Assembly: GCF_900091845.1 (NCBI RefSeq)
Contig: NZ_FMCI01000355.1
Span: forward strand, 1-44,977
Source: Streptomyces sp. SolWspMP-5a-2
Lineage (GTDB): Bacteria; Actinomycetota; Actinomycetes; Streptomycetales; Streptomycetaceae
Reading direction: 5' to 3'
DNA: 44,977 nucleotides
In this document: piece after piece, positions 7,815 through 17,016 of the stretch
How the letters are laid out: each line of letters opens with the position of its first letter
How positions within the stretch are numbered: position 1 is the stretch's first letter
The notes under the pieces: generated by a model
Told to the model about the DNA's origin: nothing
Seen by the model: only the letters and a program-made list of their open reading frames with translations
Database searches by the model: none
Translations under genes and position numbers: made by a program

Positions 7815-8024
7815 ATGTCGGAGATCAACACGAGCAAGGTGAGCCGCTGGGACCGGCACGGACGCGAACACGTCGTCCAGGTGCGGAGCAAGGGCGCGCA
7901 GCGCACGATCCGCTGCGACACCTGCGGCTGGCAGCAGAAGGCGCAGTTCCTGCCCTGGCTGAAGGCCCAGGAGCACCTCGCCGAGGAGCACCGGGCGACG
8001 GTGGACCCGGCGGCACAGGAGTGA
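7815..8024 (+). CDS. Small zinc-finger-like conserved hypothetical protein
   Basis: This 69-residue protein starts at ATG 7815 (MSEINTSKVSRWDRHGREH), with GGAGG at 7801-7805 as ribosome site. A central segment CDTCGW followed by LKAQEHLAEEH gives a C-x2-C...H-x4-H pattern that could bind one zinc ion. The N-terminal half is basic and would suit nucleic-acid contact. I do not recognise a named family. The gene stands alone between an MFS gene and a serine hydrolase, with tandem repeats upstream. Confidence 0.75.
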   Translation: MSEINTSKVSRWDRHGREHVVQVRSKGAQRTIRCDTCGWQQKAQFLPWLKAQEHLAEEHRATVDPAAQE

Positions 8025-8107
8025 CAGGGCGCTCGCGGGCGCGATGACTTCCACGGGCGCGGGGAGTCGTATCCCGTACGACGAACCCGACCCCGGAAGG
8101 TCCCGCC

Positions 8108-9265
8108 ATGAGCACTCTGCACGACACCCTGCGCCGGTACGTCGACGACGGCACGGTGCCGGGCGCCGTCGGCCTGGTCGCGCACGGCACGGACGTCGAG
8201 GCGGTGGCCGTGGGCAGCGCCGACACCGGCGGCGGCGCCCCGATGGCCCGCGACTCGATCTTCCGGATCGCCTCGGTGACCAAGCCGGTCACGGCGGCGG
8301 CGGTGCTGGCCCTGGTGGAGGACGGCGTCCTCGCCCTGGACGCCCCGGTCGCCGAGTGGCTGCCCGAACTGGGCGGGCCGGTCGTGGTGCGCACCCCGCA
8401 CAGCCCGCTGGACGACATCGTCCCGGCGGCGCGCCCGGTCACCGTCGAGGACCTGCTGACGTTCCGGGCGGGCTGGGGGTTCCCGGCGGACTTCTCGCTG
8501 CCCGCCGCGCGGCCGCTGCTCGACCTGCACCGCGACGGGCTCGCCCCGTACCTCCTGCCGGACCCGGAGGTGTGGCTGACCCGGCTGGCCCGCATCCCGA
8601 TGCTGAGCCAGCCGGGCGACGCCTGGCTGTACAACACCGGCTCCGACCTCCAGGGCATCCTGGTGGCCCGCGCCTCGGGCCGGACGTTCCCCGGCTTCCT
8701 CGCCGAGCGGGTCCTGGGGCCGCTGGGCATGGGGGACACCGCGTTCGAGGTGCCGGAGGCGAAGCGCGGGCGGTTCACCACCTCGTACACCCCGGAGGGG
8801 CCGGGCGTGCTGCGGCAGGCGGACACCCCGGACGGCGGCTTCAGCCGTCCCCCGGCCTTCGCGTCCGGGGCGGGCGGCCTCGTCTCGACGGCGGACGACC
8901 TGCTGGCGTTCGGCCGGATGCTGCTGGCCGACGGGGCCGCGCCGGACGGCGGCCGGGTGCTGTCGCCCGCGTCGGTGCGCCGGATGACCACCGACCACCT
9001 CACGGCCGCCCAGCGCGACGCCTCCACCCTCTTCCTGGAGGGCCAGGGCTGGGGCTACGGCGGCCAGGTGGACGTCGCGGCCGTCGACCCGTGGAACGTC
9101 CCCGGCCGGTACGGCTGGGTCGGCGGCTCGGGGACGGCGGCCCATGTCGTCCCGTCGACCGCCACCGTCACGGTGCTGCTCACCCAGGTCGCGATGACCG
9201 GGCCGACGCCGCCGCCGCTGATGCGGGCCTTCTGGTCGGCGACCCTCGGCGAGCGCCGGGGCTGA
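8108..9265 (+). CDS. Serine hydrolase, class C beta-lactamase / esterase family
   Basis: The 385-residue protein belongs to the penicillin-recognising family PF00144. The catalytic SxxK is Ser56-Val-Thr-Lys59 (RIASVTKPVTAAAVL), and the second motif is Tyr175-Asn (LYNTGSDLQ). A C-terminal GGSGTAAHV stretch corresponds to the H/KxG strand. No signal peptide is visible, so it is probably cytoplasmic and more likely an esterase or peptidase than a resistance enzyme. A GGAAGG ribosome site lies 7 bases before ATG 8108. The gene is followed by the convergent TetR gene after only 12 bases. Confidence 0.9.
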   Translation: MSTLHDTLRRYVDDGTVPGAVGLVAHGTDVEAVAVGSADTGGGAPMARDSIFRIASVTKPVTAAAVLALVEDGVLALDAPVAEWLPELGGPVVVRTPHSPLDDIVPAARPVTVEDLLTFRAGWGFPADFSLPAARPLLDLHRDGLAPYLLPDPEVWLTRLARIPMLSQPGDAWLYNTGSDLQGILVARASGRTFPGFLAERVLGPLGMGDTAFEVPEAKRGRFTTSYTPEGPGVLRQADTPDGGFSRPPAFASGAGGLVSTADDLLAFGRMLLADGAAPDGGRVLSPASVRRMTTDHLTAAQRDASTLFLEGQGWGYGGQVDVAAVDPWNVPGRYGWVGGSGTAAHVVPSTATVTVLLTQVAMTGPTPPPLMRAFWSATLGERRG

Positions 9266-9277
9266 CCGGGGAGTCCC

Positions 9278-9865
9278 TCACACCCGCAGGCCGCGCACCA
9301 GCAGGTCGACCAGCGCGTCGAAGTCGCCCTGGGCGCCCGGCTTCTCCCACTCCGCCGCGTACTCGGGGTCGTGGAAGCGGCCGGTCGCCTGGAAGAGGGC
9401 GGTCGCGGTGACGGCCGGGTCCGCCGACGCGAAGGCCCCGCGCGCGACGCCCTCGCGGACGATCTCGGTGAGCTGGTCGGTGAGTTCGACGAGGTGGGCG
9501 TCGACCACGTCCCCGCTGAGCGTGACCAGTTCCCGGTAGGTGGCGAAGAGTTCCGGGTCGGCGCCCGCCTTGCGGCGCTTGGCCGTGAAGAGGGTGGCCA
9601 GCCAGTCGCGCAGCCGGGTCGCCGGGTCCGCCCCGGCCGCGGTGATCACGGCCAGCTCGTCCGTGGTGCGGTCGAGCCACCGCTTGGTCACGGCCTCCCG
9701 CAGCGCCGTCTTGGTCCCGAAGTGCCGGTAGACGCTGCCGTGGCTGACGCCGAGCGCGCGCGCCACGTCGACCACGGTGGCCTTGGCGGGTCCGTGGCGG
9801 CGCAGCACCTCCTCGGTCGCTTCGAGGATGCGCTCGGCGGTCAGGGGCGGAGAACTCGGGGTCAT
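9278..9865 (-). CDS. TetR family repressor
   Basis: The 195-residue regulator has the N-terminal TetR helix-turn-helix at about residues 10-56: ERILEATEEVLRRHGPAKATVVDVARALGVSHGSVYRHFGTKTALREAV. The C-terminal ligand-binding and dimerisation domain shows no named subfamily to me. It lies 24 bases downstream of the aldo/keto reductase on the same strand, so the two form an operon. A perfect 13-6-13 palindrome in front of the reductase is the probable operator, making this an autoregulated pair. The inducer is unknown; a carbonyl or quinone compound acted on by the reductase would fit. Confidence 0.92.
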   Translation of the reverse strand: MTPSSPPLTAERILEATEEVLRRHGPAKATVVDVARALGVSHGSVYRHFGTKTALREAVTKRWLDRTTDELAVITAAGADPATRLRDWLATLFTAKRRKAGADPELFATYRELVTLSGDVVDAHLVELTDQLTEIVREGVARGAFASADPAVTATALFQATGRFHDPEYAAEWEKPGAQGDFDALVDLLVRGLRV

Positions 9866-9889
9866 GACGGAGACGGTACCGGGCGCACG

Positions 9890-10906
9890 TCAGCGCTCGA
9901 CGTGGGCCATCTGGGGCGCCGGGTAGCGCTCGCCCGCCGCCGCGCCGGCCGGTACGGCCTCCTCGATCGCCGCGAGGTCGGCCGCGTCCAGGGTGACGTC
10001 CAGGGCGCCGAGGGACTCGGTCAGCCGCTCCCGGGTGCGGGCGCCGACCAGCGGCACGATGTCGGTGCCGCGGGAGAGGACCCAGGCGGTGGCGATCTGG
10101 GCGACGGTGACGCCCTTGTCGTCGGCGATCTTGCGCAGGGCCTCCACCAGGCCGAGGTTGTGGTGGAGGTTGTCGCCCTGGAAGCGCGGCGAGTGGGACC
10201 GGAAGTCGCTCTGCGCGAGCTGCCGGTCGGCGGTGTAGTGGCCGGAGATCAGACCCCGGCTCAGGACGCCGTACGCGGTGACGGCGATGCCCAGTTCGCG
10301 GGCGGTGGGCAGGATCTCGGCCTCGATGCTCCGGGAGAGCAGCGAGTACTCGAACTGGAGGTCGGTGATCGGCGCGGTGGCGGCGGCCCGGCGGAGCGTG
10401 TCGGCGCCCACCTCGCTGAGGCCGACGTGCCGGACGTAGCCCTGCTCGATCAGTTCGGCGATGGCGCCGACGGTCTCCTCGATCGGGACGTCCGGGTCGA
10501 GGCGGGCGATGCGGTAGACGTCGATGTGGTCGACGCCGAGGCGCTGGAGGGAGTAGGCGGCGAAGTTCTTCACGGCGGCGGGACGGCCGTCCTGGCCGGC
10601 CCAGGAGCCGTCGGGGGCGCGCAGGGCGCCGAACTTCACGCTGACCAGGGCCTGTTCGCGGCGGGCCGCGGGCGCGGTGCGCAGCGCCTCGCCGACCAGC
10701 AGCTCGTTGTGGCCCATGGCGTAGAAGTCGCCGGTGTCGAGCAGGGTGACGCCCGCCTCCAGCGCCGCGTGGACGGTGGCGATCGCCTCGGTGCGGTCGG
10801 CCTCGCCGTACATCGAGGACATCGCCATGCAGCCGAGGCCGAGGGGGAAGACCTGGGGGCCGGTGGCGCCGAGCGGACGGGTGTGCGTGTGGGGTTGCGT
10901 CGTCAT
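9890..10906 (-). CDS. Aldo/keto reductase
   Basis: The 338-residue enzyme is an NADPH-dependent carbonyl reductase of the AKR TIM-barrel family. Visible are FPLGLGCMAMS near the N-terminus, the catalytic tetrad region LDTGDFYAMGHNELLVGEAL (Asp and Tyr) with the Lys in LVSVKFGALR, IDVYRIARLDPDVPIEETVGA with the family's Asp and Arg but Ile-Ala where His is usual, and the cofactor-binding PLVGARTRERL near the C-terminus. The start at ATG 10906 (MTTQPHTHTRPLG) avoids a longer frame that runs into the operator. Substitution of the tetrad His (usually YxHxxD) is a point to check. It is first gene of the operon with the TetR repressor. Confidence 0.9.
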   Translation of the reverse strand: MTTQPHTHTRPLGATGPQVFPLGLGCMAMSSMYGEADRTEAIATVHAALEAGVTLLDTGDFYAMGHNELLVGEALRTAPAARREQALVSVKFGALRAPDGSWAGQDGRPAAVKNFAAYSLQRLGVDHIDVYRIARLDPDVPIEETVGAIAELIEQGYVRHVGLSEVGADTLRRAAATAPITDLQFEYSLLSRSIEAEILPTARELGIAVTAYGVLSRGLISGHYTADRQLAQSDFRSHSPRFQGDNLHHNLGLVEALRKIADDKGVTVAQIATAWVLSRGTDIVPLVGARTRERLTESLGALDVTLDAADLAAIEEAVPAGAAAGERYPAPQMAHVER

Positions 10907-10924
10907 GGGACCAAGAGTGACATG

Positions 10925-10956
10925 ACGACTGACAGATTTCAACATCTGTCAGTCGT
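10925..10956. promoter_or_regulatory. Perfect 13-6-13 TetR operator
   Basis: ACGACTGACAGAT (10925-10937), spacer TTCAAC, and ATCTGTCAGTCGT (10944-10956) form a perfect inverted repeat 19 bases upstream of the reductase ATG. The GACAGAT...ATCTGTC core is the sort of site bound by TetR-family dimers. On the minus strand a TTGAAA hexamer begins inside the spacer, so binding would cover the promoter. Confidence 0.82.
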
Positions 10957-11030
10957 TATTCGTTAGCCGTCGGACGGTCCCCTCCGCCGGCCGTCGACCG
11001 GCCCCCTTCACCCGACCCCCTCCCCCAGGG

Positions 11031-11074
11031 TTGGTCCAGACCTCTTGACGAAAGGTCTGGACCACGAGCACTGT
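11031..11074 (+). promoter_or_regulatory. Chitinase promoter with two DasR-like (dre) sites
   Basis: TTGACG (11045-11050) as -35 and CACTGT (11069-11074) as a weak -10 lie 18 bases apart. The -35 is flanked by two near-palindromes, TTGGTCCAGACCTC (11031-11044) and AAGGTCTGGACCAC (11052-11065). These resemble the established Streptomyces dre core TGGTCTAGACCA and the paired 12-base repeats known in chitinase promoters. DasR, the GlcNAc-responsive GntR repressor, is the probable regulator. Confidence 0.65.
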
Positions 11075-11125
11075 CATGCCTACGACATCCGTGCGCTCCA
11101 CCCCGACCCCACCGGGAGGCCCCGC

Positions 11126-12178
11126 ATGCTCCGCCGCACGTTGCGCCTGCTCACCGCCGCGCTGACCACGGCCGTCCTCGCCCCGCTGGCGATCGCCGCC
11201 GCCCCCACCGCGAGCGCGGCCGACACCTGCGCGCTGAAGTCCCGCCCGGCCGGAAAGGTCCTCCAGGGCTACTGGGAGAACTGGGACGGCTCCGCCAACG
11301 GCGTCCACCCGCCCTTCGGCTGGACCCCGATCACCGACTCCCGGATCGCCGCGCACGGCTACAACGTGCTCAACGCGGCCTTCCCCGTCATCCGCTCCGA
11401 CGGCACCGCGCTCTGGCAGGACGGCATGGACACCGGCGTGAAGGTGGCCACCCCCGCCGAGATGTGCGCGGCCAAGGCGGCCGGGCAGACGATCCTGCTC
11501 TCCATCGGCGGGGCGACCGCGGGCATCGACCTCAACTCCACCGCCGTCGCGGACAGGTTCGTGGCGACGATCGTCCCGATCCTGAAGAAGTACAACTTCG
11601 ACGGCATCGATATCGACATCGAGACCGGCCTCACCGGCAGCGGGAACATCGCGCAGCTCTCCACGTCCCAGGCCAACCTGGTCCGCATCATCGACGGGGT
11701 GCTGGCGCAGATGCCGGCCGGGTTCGGGCTGACCATGGCCCCGGAGACGGCGTACGTCACCGGCGGCAGCGTCACCTACGGCTCGATCTGGGGCGCGTAC
11801 CTGCCGATCATCAAGAAGTACGCGGACAACGGCCGCCTGTGGTGGCTCAACATGCAGTACTACAACGGCAGCATGTACGGCTGCGCGGGCGACTCGTACG
11901 CCGCGGGCACGGTGGCCGGATTCACCGCCCAGACGGACTGCCTGAACAAGGGCCTGGTGATCCAGGGGACGACGGTGAAGGTGCCCTACGACAAGCAGGT
12001 GCCGGGCCTGCCCGCCCAGTCCGGCGCGGGCGGCGGGTACATGGCGCCGTCCCTGGTCGCGCAGGCGTGGCGCGGCTACGGGACCTCGCTCAAGGGCCTG
12101 ATGACGTGGTCGGTCAACTGGGACGGCTCGAAGAACTGGACCTTCGGCGACAACGTCAGGGCGCTGCAGGGCCGTTGA
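11126..12178 (+). CDS. Secreted GH18 chitinase
   Basis: The 350-residue enzyme hydrolyses chitin outside the cell. A Sec signal peptide (MLRRTLRLLTAALTTAVLAP...ASAAD) occupies about residues 1-32. The GH18 barrel begins at VLQGYWENWDG, with SIGGA at about 127-131 and the catalytic DxxDxDxE motif as D159-G-I-D-I-D-I-E166. WSVNWDG near the C-terminus is the conserved Trp strand. No carbohydrate-binding module is present, so it is a single-domain chitinase close to the bacterial ChiC/D-type family. The ATG at 11126 has GGGAGG at 11113-11118; the longer frame would translate the promoter. Its 3' end converges on glyS over a strong hairpin. Confidence 0.93.
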   Translation: MLRRTLRLLTAALTTAVLAPLAIAAAPTASAADTCALKSRPAGKVLQGYWENWDGSANGVHPPFGWTPITDSRIAAHGYNVLNAAFPVIRSDGTALWQDGMDTGVKVATPAEMCAAKAAGQTILLSIGGATAGIDLNSTAVADRFVATIVPILKKYNFDGIDIDIETGLTGSGNIAQLSTSQANLVRIIDGVLAQMPAGFGLTMAPETAYVTGGSVTYGSIWGAYLPIIKKYADNGRLWWLNMQYYNGSMYGCAGDSYAAGTVAGFTAQTDCLNKGLVIQGTTVKVPYDKQVPGLPAQSGAGGGYMAPSLVAQAWRGYGTSLKGLMTWSVNWDGSKNWTFGDNVRALQGR

Positions 12179-12185
12179 GACGGCA

Positions 12186-12230
12186 GGACGCCCGCGGCCC
12201 GCCGGGAGGACCGGCGGGCCGCGGGCGTCC
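12186..12230. terminator. Bidirectional terminator, 20-bp perfect stem
   Basis: Bases 12186-12205 and 12211-12230 are perfectly complementary with a 5-base loop (GAGGA). The hairpin lies between the convergent chitinase and glyS genes and can terminate both. It lacks a T-run, which is usual in Streptomyces. Confidence 0.85.
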
Positions 12231-12242
12231 GCGGGGCGTGGG

Positions 12243-13625
<1,383 letters not shown>

Positions 13626-13773
13626 GGTGCTCTCTTCATTACGACGACGGGCGACGAAGCGAGTTGCTTCAGAGCGAATGCTTCAGATTACCGGCGGTGC
13701 CTGCCCCTCAATCAAATCGGTTCGGTCTCCGGTTCGATCCGCGGGGCGTTCGGCCCGGTGTTCGGCAGGCTTG

Positions 13774-13803
13774 TTGACAACCGTTTCCACTTTTGTTGAA
13801 AAT
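13774..13803 (+). promoter_or_regulatory. znuA promoter
   Basis: TTGACA (13774-13779) is a consensus -35. GAAAAT (13798-13803), 18 bases on, can serve as -10, putting the start site at the ATG at 13811 and so giving a leaderless message. The Zur box overlaps the -10. Confidence 0.5.
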
Positions 13804-13811
13804 GACTGTCA
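13797..13811. promoter_or_regulatory. Zur box upstream of znuA
   Basis: TGAAAAT-G-ACTGTCA (13797-13811) is a 7-1-7 imperfect palindrome, 5 of 7 positions symmetrical, close to the established Streptomyces Zur consensus with its TGAAAATGA core. It overlaps the -10 and start point of the zinc importer operon whose last neighbour is zur itself. Confidence 0.72.
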
Positions 13812-14779
13812 TGAACGTACGACGACGCCTCATATCCACGCTGGCGGCCACCGCGGCCACCACCCTCGGTCTCGCCACCCTCTCCGCCTGCTCGGGGGAC
13901 GCCGCCGCCGGCGGCGGCGACGACTCCGGGAGGATCGACGTCGTCGCGTCCTTCTACCCGATGGCCTTCCTCGCCGAGCAGATCGGCGGCGCGCACGTCC
14001 ACGTCAGCAGCCTCACCCAGCCCGGCCAGGAACCCCACGACCTGGAGCTCAGCGCCCAGCAGATCGTGCAGGTGGAGAAGGCCGACGCGGTGCTCTACCT
14101 GAAGAACCTCCAGCCCGCGGTCGACAAGACGGTGGCCGGGTCCCAGGTCAGAACGAAGATCGACGCCGCCTCGCTCACCACCCTGGAGAAGCACGGCAAC
14201 GAGGTCGGCGGCCACGCGGCCGAGCACGACGACCACGCCGACGAGGAGTCGGCCGGGCTCGACCCCCACATCTGGCTCGACCCGGTGCGCTACGCCCAGG
14301 TCGCCGAGGGCGTCGGCAAGGCCTTCGAGAAGGCCGACCCGGACCACGCGGCCGACTACAAGAAGAACACCGCGGCGCTGGTCGGCAGGCTCGACGACCT
14401 GAACACGAAGTTCGAGGACGGGCTCGCGGACACCCGCACGAAGGTGTTCATCACCACACACGCCGCCTTCGGCTACCTCGCCGAGCGGTACGGTCTGACC
14501 GAGGAGGCCATCAGCGGCCTCGACCCCGACTCCGAGCCCAGCGGCGCCCGCGTCAGGGCGCTTGAGAAGATGGCGAAGGCGGACGGCGTCAGCACCGTGT
14601 TCTACGAGACGCTCGTCAGCGACAAGACCGCGAAGACCATCGCCGGGGACGCGGGCCTCAAGACCGACGTCCTCGACCCCATCGAGGGCATCGTCGAGGG
14701 CAAGTCCCGCGGCAAGGACTACTTCGCGGTCCAGGAAGCCAACCTCAAGGCCCTCCGGACGGCCCTGGGGAGCAAGTGA
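13811..14779 (+). CDS. znuA: Zinc-binding lipoprotein of ABC importer (ZnuA-like)
   Basis: The 322-residue cluster-9 solute-binding protein captures Zn(II) outside the membrane. The N-terminus is a lipoprotein signal with lipobox LSAC (Cys27). The likely metal ligands are the His residues in QPGQEPHDLELS, GLDPHIWLDPV and TTHAAFGYL, plus an acidic residue near the C-terminus. A His/Asp-rich loop (GHAAEHDDHADEES) before DPHIWL is a hallmark of zinc-specific rather than manganese-specific members. The ATG at 13811 is preferred because of the promoter position. It is followed 28 bases later by the ATPase gene, forming znuA-C-B with zur after them. Confidence 0.93.
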   Translation: MNVRRRLISTLAATAATTLGLATLSACSGDAAAGGGDDSGRIDVVASFYPMAFLAEQIGGAHVHVSSLTQPGQEPHDLELSAQQIVQVEKADAVLYLKNLQPAVDKTVAGSQVRTKIDAASLTTLEKHGNEVGGHAAEHDDHADEESAGLDPHIWLDPVRYAQVAEGVGKAFEKADPDHAADYKKNTAALVGRLDDLNTKFEDGLADTRTKVFITTHAAFGYLAERYGLTEEAISGLDPDSEPSGARVRALEKMAKADGVSTVFYETLVSDKTAKTIAGDAGLKTDVLDPIEGIVEGKSRGKDYFAVQEANLKALRTALGSK

Positions 14780-14807
14780 CCGACCGGTGACCGACACGGA
14801 GGACGTC

Positions 14808-15575
14808 ATGGGCGAGCCCGTCATATCACTGCGCGGCGTGGGTGCCGAGCTGGGTTCGCGCCCCGTCCTGCGCGGCGTCGACCTCACCGTGCGCCGCGGT
14901 GAGGTCGTCGCGCTGCTCGGCGCCAACGGCTCGGGCAAGTCGACCGCGATCCGCACGATCATCGGCCAGGTGCCGCTGAGCGGCGGCTCCATCGAGCTGT
15001 TCGGGACGCCGCGGGCGCGGTTCAGGCAGTGGGCGCGGGTCGGGTACGTGCCGCAGCGCACCACCGCGGCGGGCGGGGTACCGGCCACCGTCACCGAGAT
15101 CGTCTCCTCCGGACGGCTCTCCAGGGCCCGCTTCGGCGTGCTGCGCGGGGCGGACCACGCGGCCGTCCGCCGGGCCCTCGACCTGGTCGGCATGGCGGAC
15201 CGGGCCAAGGACTCCGTGGACGCCCTCTCCGGCGGCCAGCACCAGCGGGTGCTGATCGCCCGCGCGCTCGCTTCCGAACCCGAGGTGCTGATCATGGACG
15301 AGCCGATGGCGGGCGTCGACCTGGTCAGCCAGCAGGTGCTCGCCGACACCCTCCGCGACCAGGTCGCCGCGGGCACCACCGTCCTGGTCGTGCTGCACGA
15401 ACTGGGCCCCCTGGAGCCCCTGATCGACCGGGCGGTCGTCCTGCGCGACGGCTGCGTCCTGCACGACGGACCGCCGCCGCGCGCGGTCGGGCAGCACGCC
15501 CTGCCCGGCCACGACCACGTCCACCCGCACGCCCCCGCGGGCGCCGGGCCGATCCGCACGGGACTGCTGAGCTGA
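14808..15575 (+). CDS. znuC: Zinc ABC importer ATPase (ZnuC-like)
   Basis: The 255-residue ATPase energises zinc import. Motifs present: Walker A GANGSGKST, Q-loop YVPQR, signature LSGGQHQRV, Walker B VLIMDEPMAGVD and the switch His in VVLHELG. The C-terminal tail is His-rich (QHALPGHDHVHPHA), which fits a zinc system. A GGAGG site at 14798-14802 supports ATG 14808; an in-frame GTG at 14787 is an alternative. The stop TGA shares its A with the ATG of the permease gene, giving tight coupling. Confidence 0.95.
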   Translation: MGEPVISLRGVGAELGSRPVLRGVDLTVRRGEVVALLGANGSGKSTAIRTIIGQVPLSGGSIELFGTPRARFRQWARVGYVPQRTTAAGGVPATVTEIVSSGRLSRARFGVLRGADHAAVRRALDLVGMADRAKDSVDALSGGQHQRVLIARALASEPEVLIMDEPMAGVDLVSQQVLADTLRDQVAAGTTVLVVLHELGPLEPLIDRAVVLRDGCVLHDGPPPRAVGQHALPGHDHVHPHAPAGAGPIRTGLLS

Positions 15576-16477
15576 TGGACCTCCTCGACTACGCCTTCAT
15601 GCAGCGGGCGCTGCTCGCCGCCGTCCTGGTCGGCATCACCGCGCCCGCCATCGGCATCTACCTCGTCCAGCGCCGCCAGGCCCTGATGGGCGACGGCATC
15701 GGCCACGTCGCGATGACCGGCGTCGGCCTCGGCTTCCTGCTGAACGCCTCCCCGGTCTGGATGGCCACCGCGGTCTCCGTGCTCGGCGCGGTCCTCATGG
15801 AGCTGATCCGCTGGTACGGCCGCACCCGCGGCGACATCGCCCTCGCCATGCTGTTCTACGGCGGCATGGCGGGCGGCGTGATGTTCATCAACCTCGCCCC
15901 GGCGGGCTCCAACGCCAACCTGACGTCGTACCTGTTCGGTTCGCTCTCGACGGTCTCGTCGTCCGACGTGACGGCGATCTGCCTGCTGGCCGGATTCGTG
16001 GTGCTGGTCACCCTCGGGCTGCGCCGCCAGTTGTTCGCGGTCAGCCAGGACGAGGAGTTCGCCCGGGTCACCGGGCTGCCGGTGCGCGCGCTGAACCTGC
16101 TGACGGCCGTCACGGCGGCGGTCACGGTCACCGTCGCGATGCGCGTGGTGGGGCTGCTGCTGGTGTCGGCGCTGATGGTGGTGCCGGTCGCGGCGGCCCA
16201 GCAGCTGACCCGCAGCTTCGCGGCGACCTTCGCGATCGCCGTGGCGCTCGGCGTGACGGTGACGATCGGCGGCACGGTCACCTCGTACTACCAGGACGTG
16301 CCGCCGGGCGCGACCATCGTGCTGCTGACGATCGGCGCGTTCGTGCTGCTCACCGCGGCCTCCGCGCCGCTGGCCCGGCGACGCGCCCGTGCCGCGGCGG
16401 CGGCGCGGCCCGCCGGCGATCCGGCGGAGTGCGCGATTCCGGCCAGCCGGGGGGCCGCGGACGAGATCGGCGTCTGA
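15575..16477 (+). CDS. znuB: Zinc ABC importer permease (ZnuB-like)
   Basis: The 300-residue integral membrane protein is of the ABC-3 metal permease family, with about 8-9 hydrophobic helices. It starts MDLLDYAFMQRALLAAVLVGITAPAIG, which matches family N-termini, and has the conserved MGDGIGHVAMTGVGLG segment and AMRVVGLLLVSALMVVPVAAAQQ. The gene overlaps the stop of znuC by one base. The last 25 residues are a charged, Arg-rich cytoplasmic tail. The zur gene follows after 64 bases with its own promoter. Confidence 0.94.
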   Translation: MDLLDYAFMQRALLAAVLVGITAPAIGIYLVQRRQALMGDGIGHVAMTGVGLGFLLNASPVWMATAVSVLGAVLMELIRWYGRTRGDIALAMLFYGGMAGGVMFINLAPAGSNANLTSYLFGSLSTVSSSDVTAICLLAGFVVLVTLGLRRQLFAVSQDEEFARVTGLPVRALNLLTAVTAAVTVTVAMRVVGLLLVSALMVVPVAAAQQLTRSFAATFAIAVALGVTVTIGGTVTSYYQDVPPGATIVLLTIGAFVLLTAASAPLARRRARAAAAARPAGDPAECAIPASRGAADEIGV

Positions 16478-16503
16478 CCGCGACCGGGCCGGGCTGGCAC
16501 AAT
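16474..16503 (+). promoter_or_regulatory. Promoter of zur
   Basis: CTGACC (16474-16479) and CACAAT (16498-16503) have an 18-base spacer, between the end of znuB and the zur ribosome site. This lets zur be expressed independently of the Zur-repressed importer operon. No Zur box is visible next to it. Confidence 0.5.
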
Positions 16504-16541
16504 GGCCCGGCACAGGCGCAGACGTGAAGGAGGCAACCGTG

Positions 16542-16955
16542 GTGACCGCTGGACCCCCCGTCAAGGGCCGCTCCACCCGGCAGCGTGCCGCCGTGGCGGC
16601 GGCGCTCGACGAGGTCGACGAGTTCCGCAGCGCGCAGGAACTGCACGACATGCTCAAGCACAAGGGCGACTCGGTCGGCCTGACCACGGTCTACCGCACC
16701 CTGCAGAACCTCGCCGACGCGGGCGAGGTCGACGTCCTGCGCACCTCCGACGGCGAGTCCGTCTACCGCCGCTGCTCCACCGGCGACCACCACCACCATC
16801 TGGTCTGCCGGGTCTGCGGCAAGGCCGTCGAGGTCGAGGGCCCCGCGGTCGAGAAGTGGGCGGAGGCCATCGCCGCCGAGCACGGCTACGTCAACGTGGC
16901 GCACACCGTGGAGATCTTCGGCACCTGCGCGGAGTGCGCGGCCGGCGGCAACTGA
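16542..16955 (+). CDS. zur: Zinc uptake regulator Zur (Fur family)
   Basis: The 137-residue repressor senses zinc and shuts off zinc importers. The DNA-binding winged helix covers about residues 1-80 (RSTRQRAAVAAALDEVDEFRSAQELHDMLKHKGDSVGLTTVYRTLQNLADAGEVDVL). The metal region holds HHHHLVCRVCGKAVEVEG, with the HHHH run and the first structural zinc CxxC, and a second CxxC in CAECAAGG at the C-terminus. It agrees with my memory of S. coelicolor Zur. GAAGGAGG (16526-16533) precedes two adjacent GTG codons, 16539 and 16542; I chose the second for spacing and homology. It regulates the box at 13797. Confidence 0.95.
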   Translation: MTAGPPVKGRSTRQRAAVAAALDEVDEFRSAQELHDMLKHKGDSVGLTTVYRTLQNLADAGEVDVLRTSDGESVYRRCSTGDHHHHLVCRVCGKAVEVEGPAVEKWAEAIAAEHGYVNVAHTVEIFGTCAECAAGGN

Positions 16956-17016
16956 CCCCCTCCCCCACGGGTCCGGGCCCGAGAGGTCCCGTCCGCCCTG
17001 CGGCACCCGGGGCTTC

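Noticed and set aside
13715..13745. A tRNA-like T-arm (GGTTCGATCC) upstream of znuA
   Set aside because: The flanking bases do not pair as a T-stem, and no acceptor stem, anticodon arm or D-arm could be found around it.
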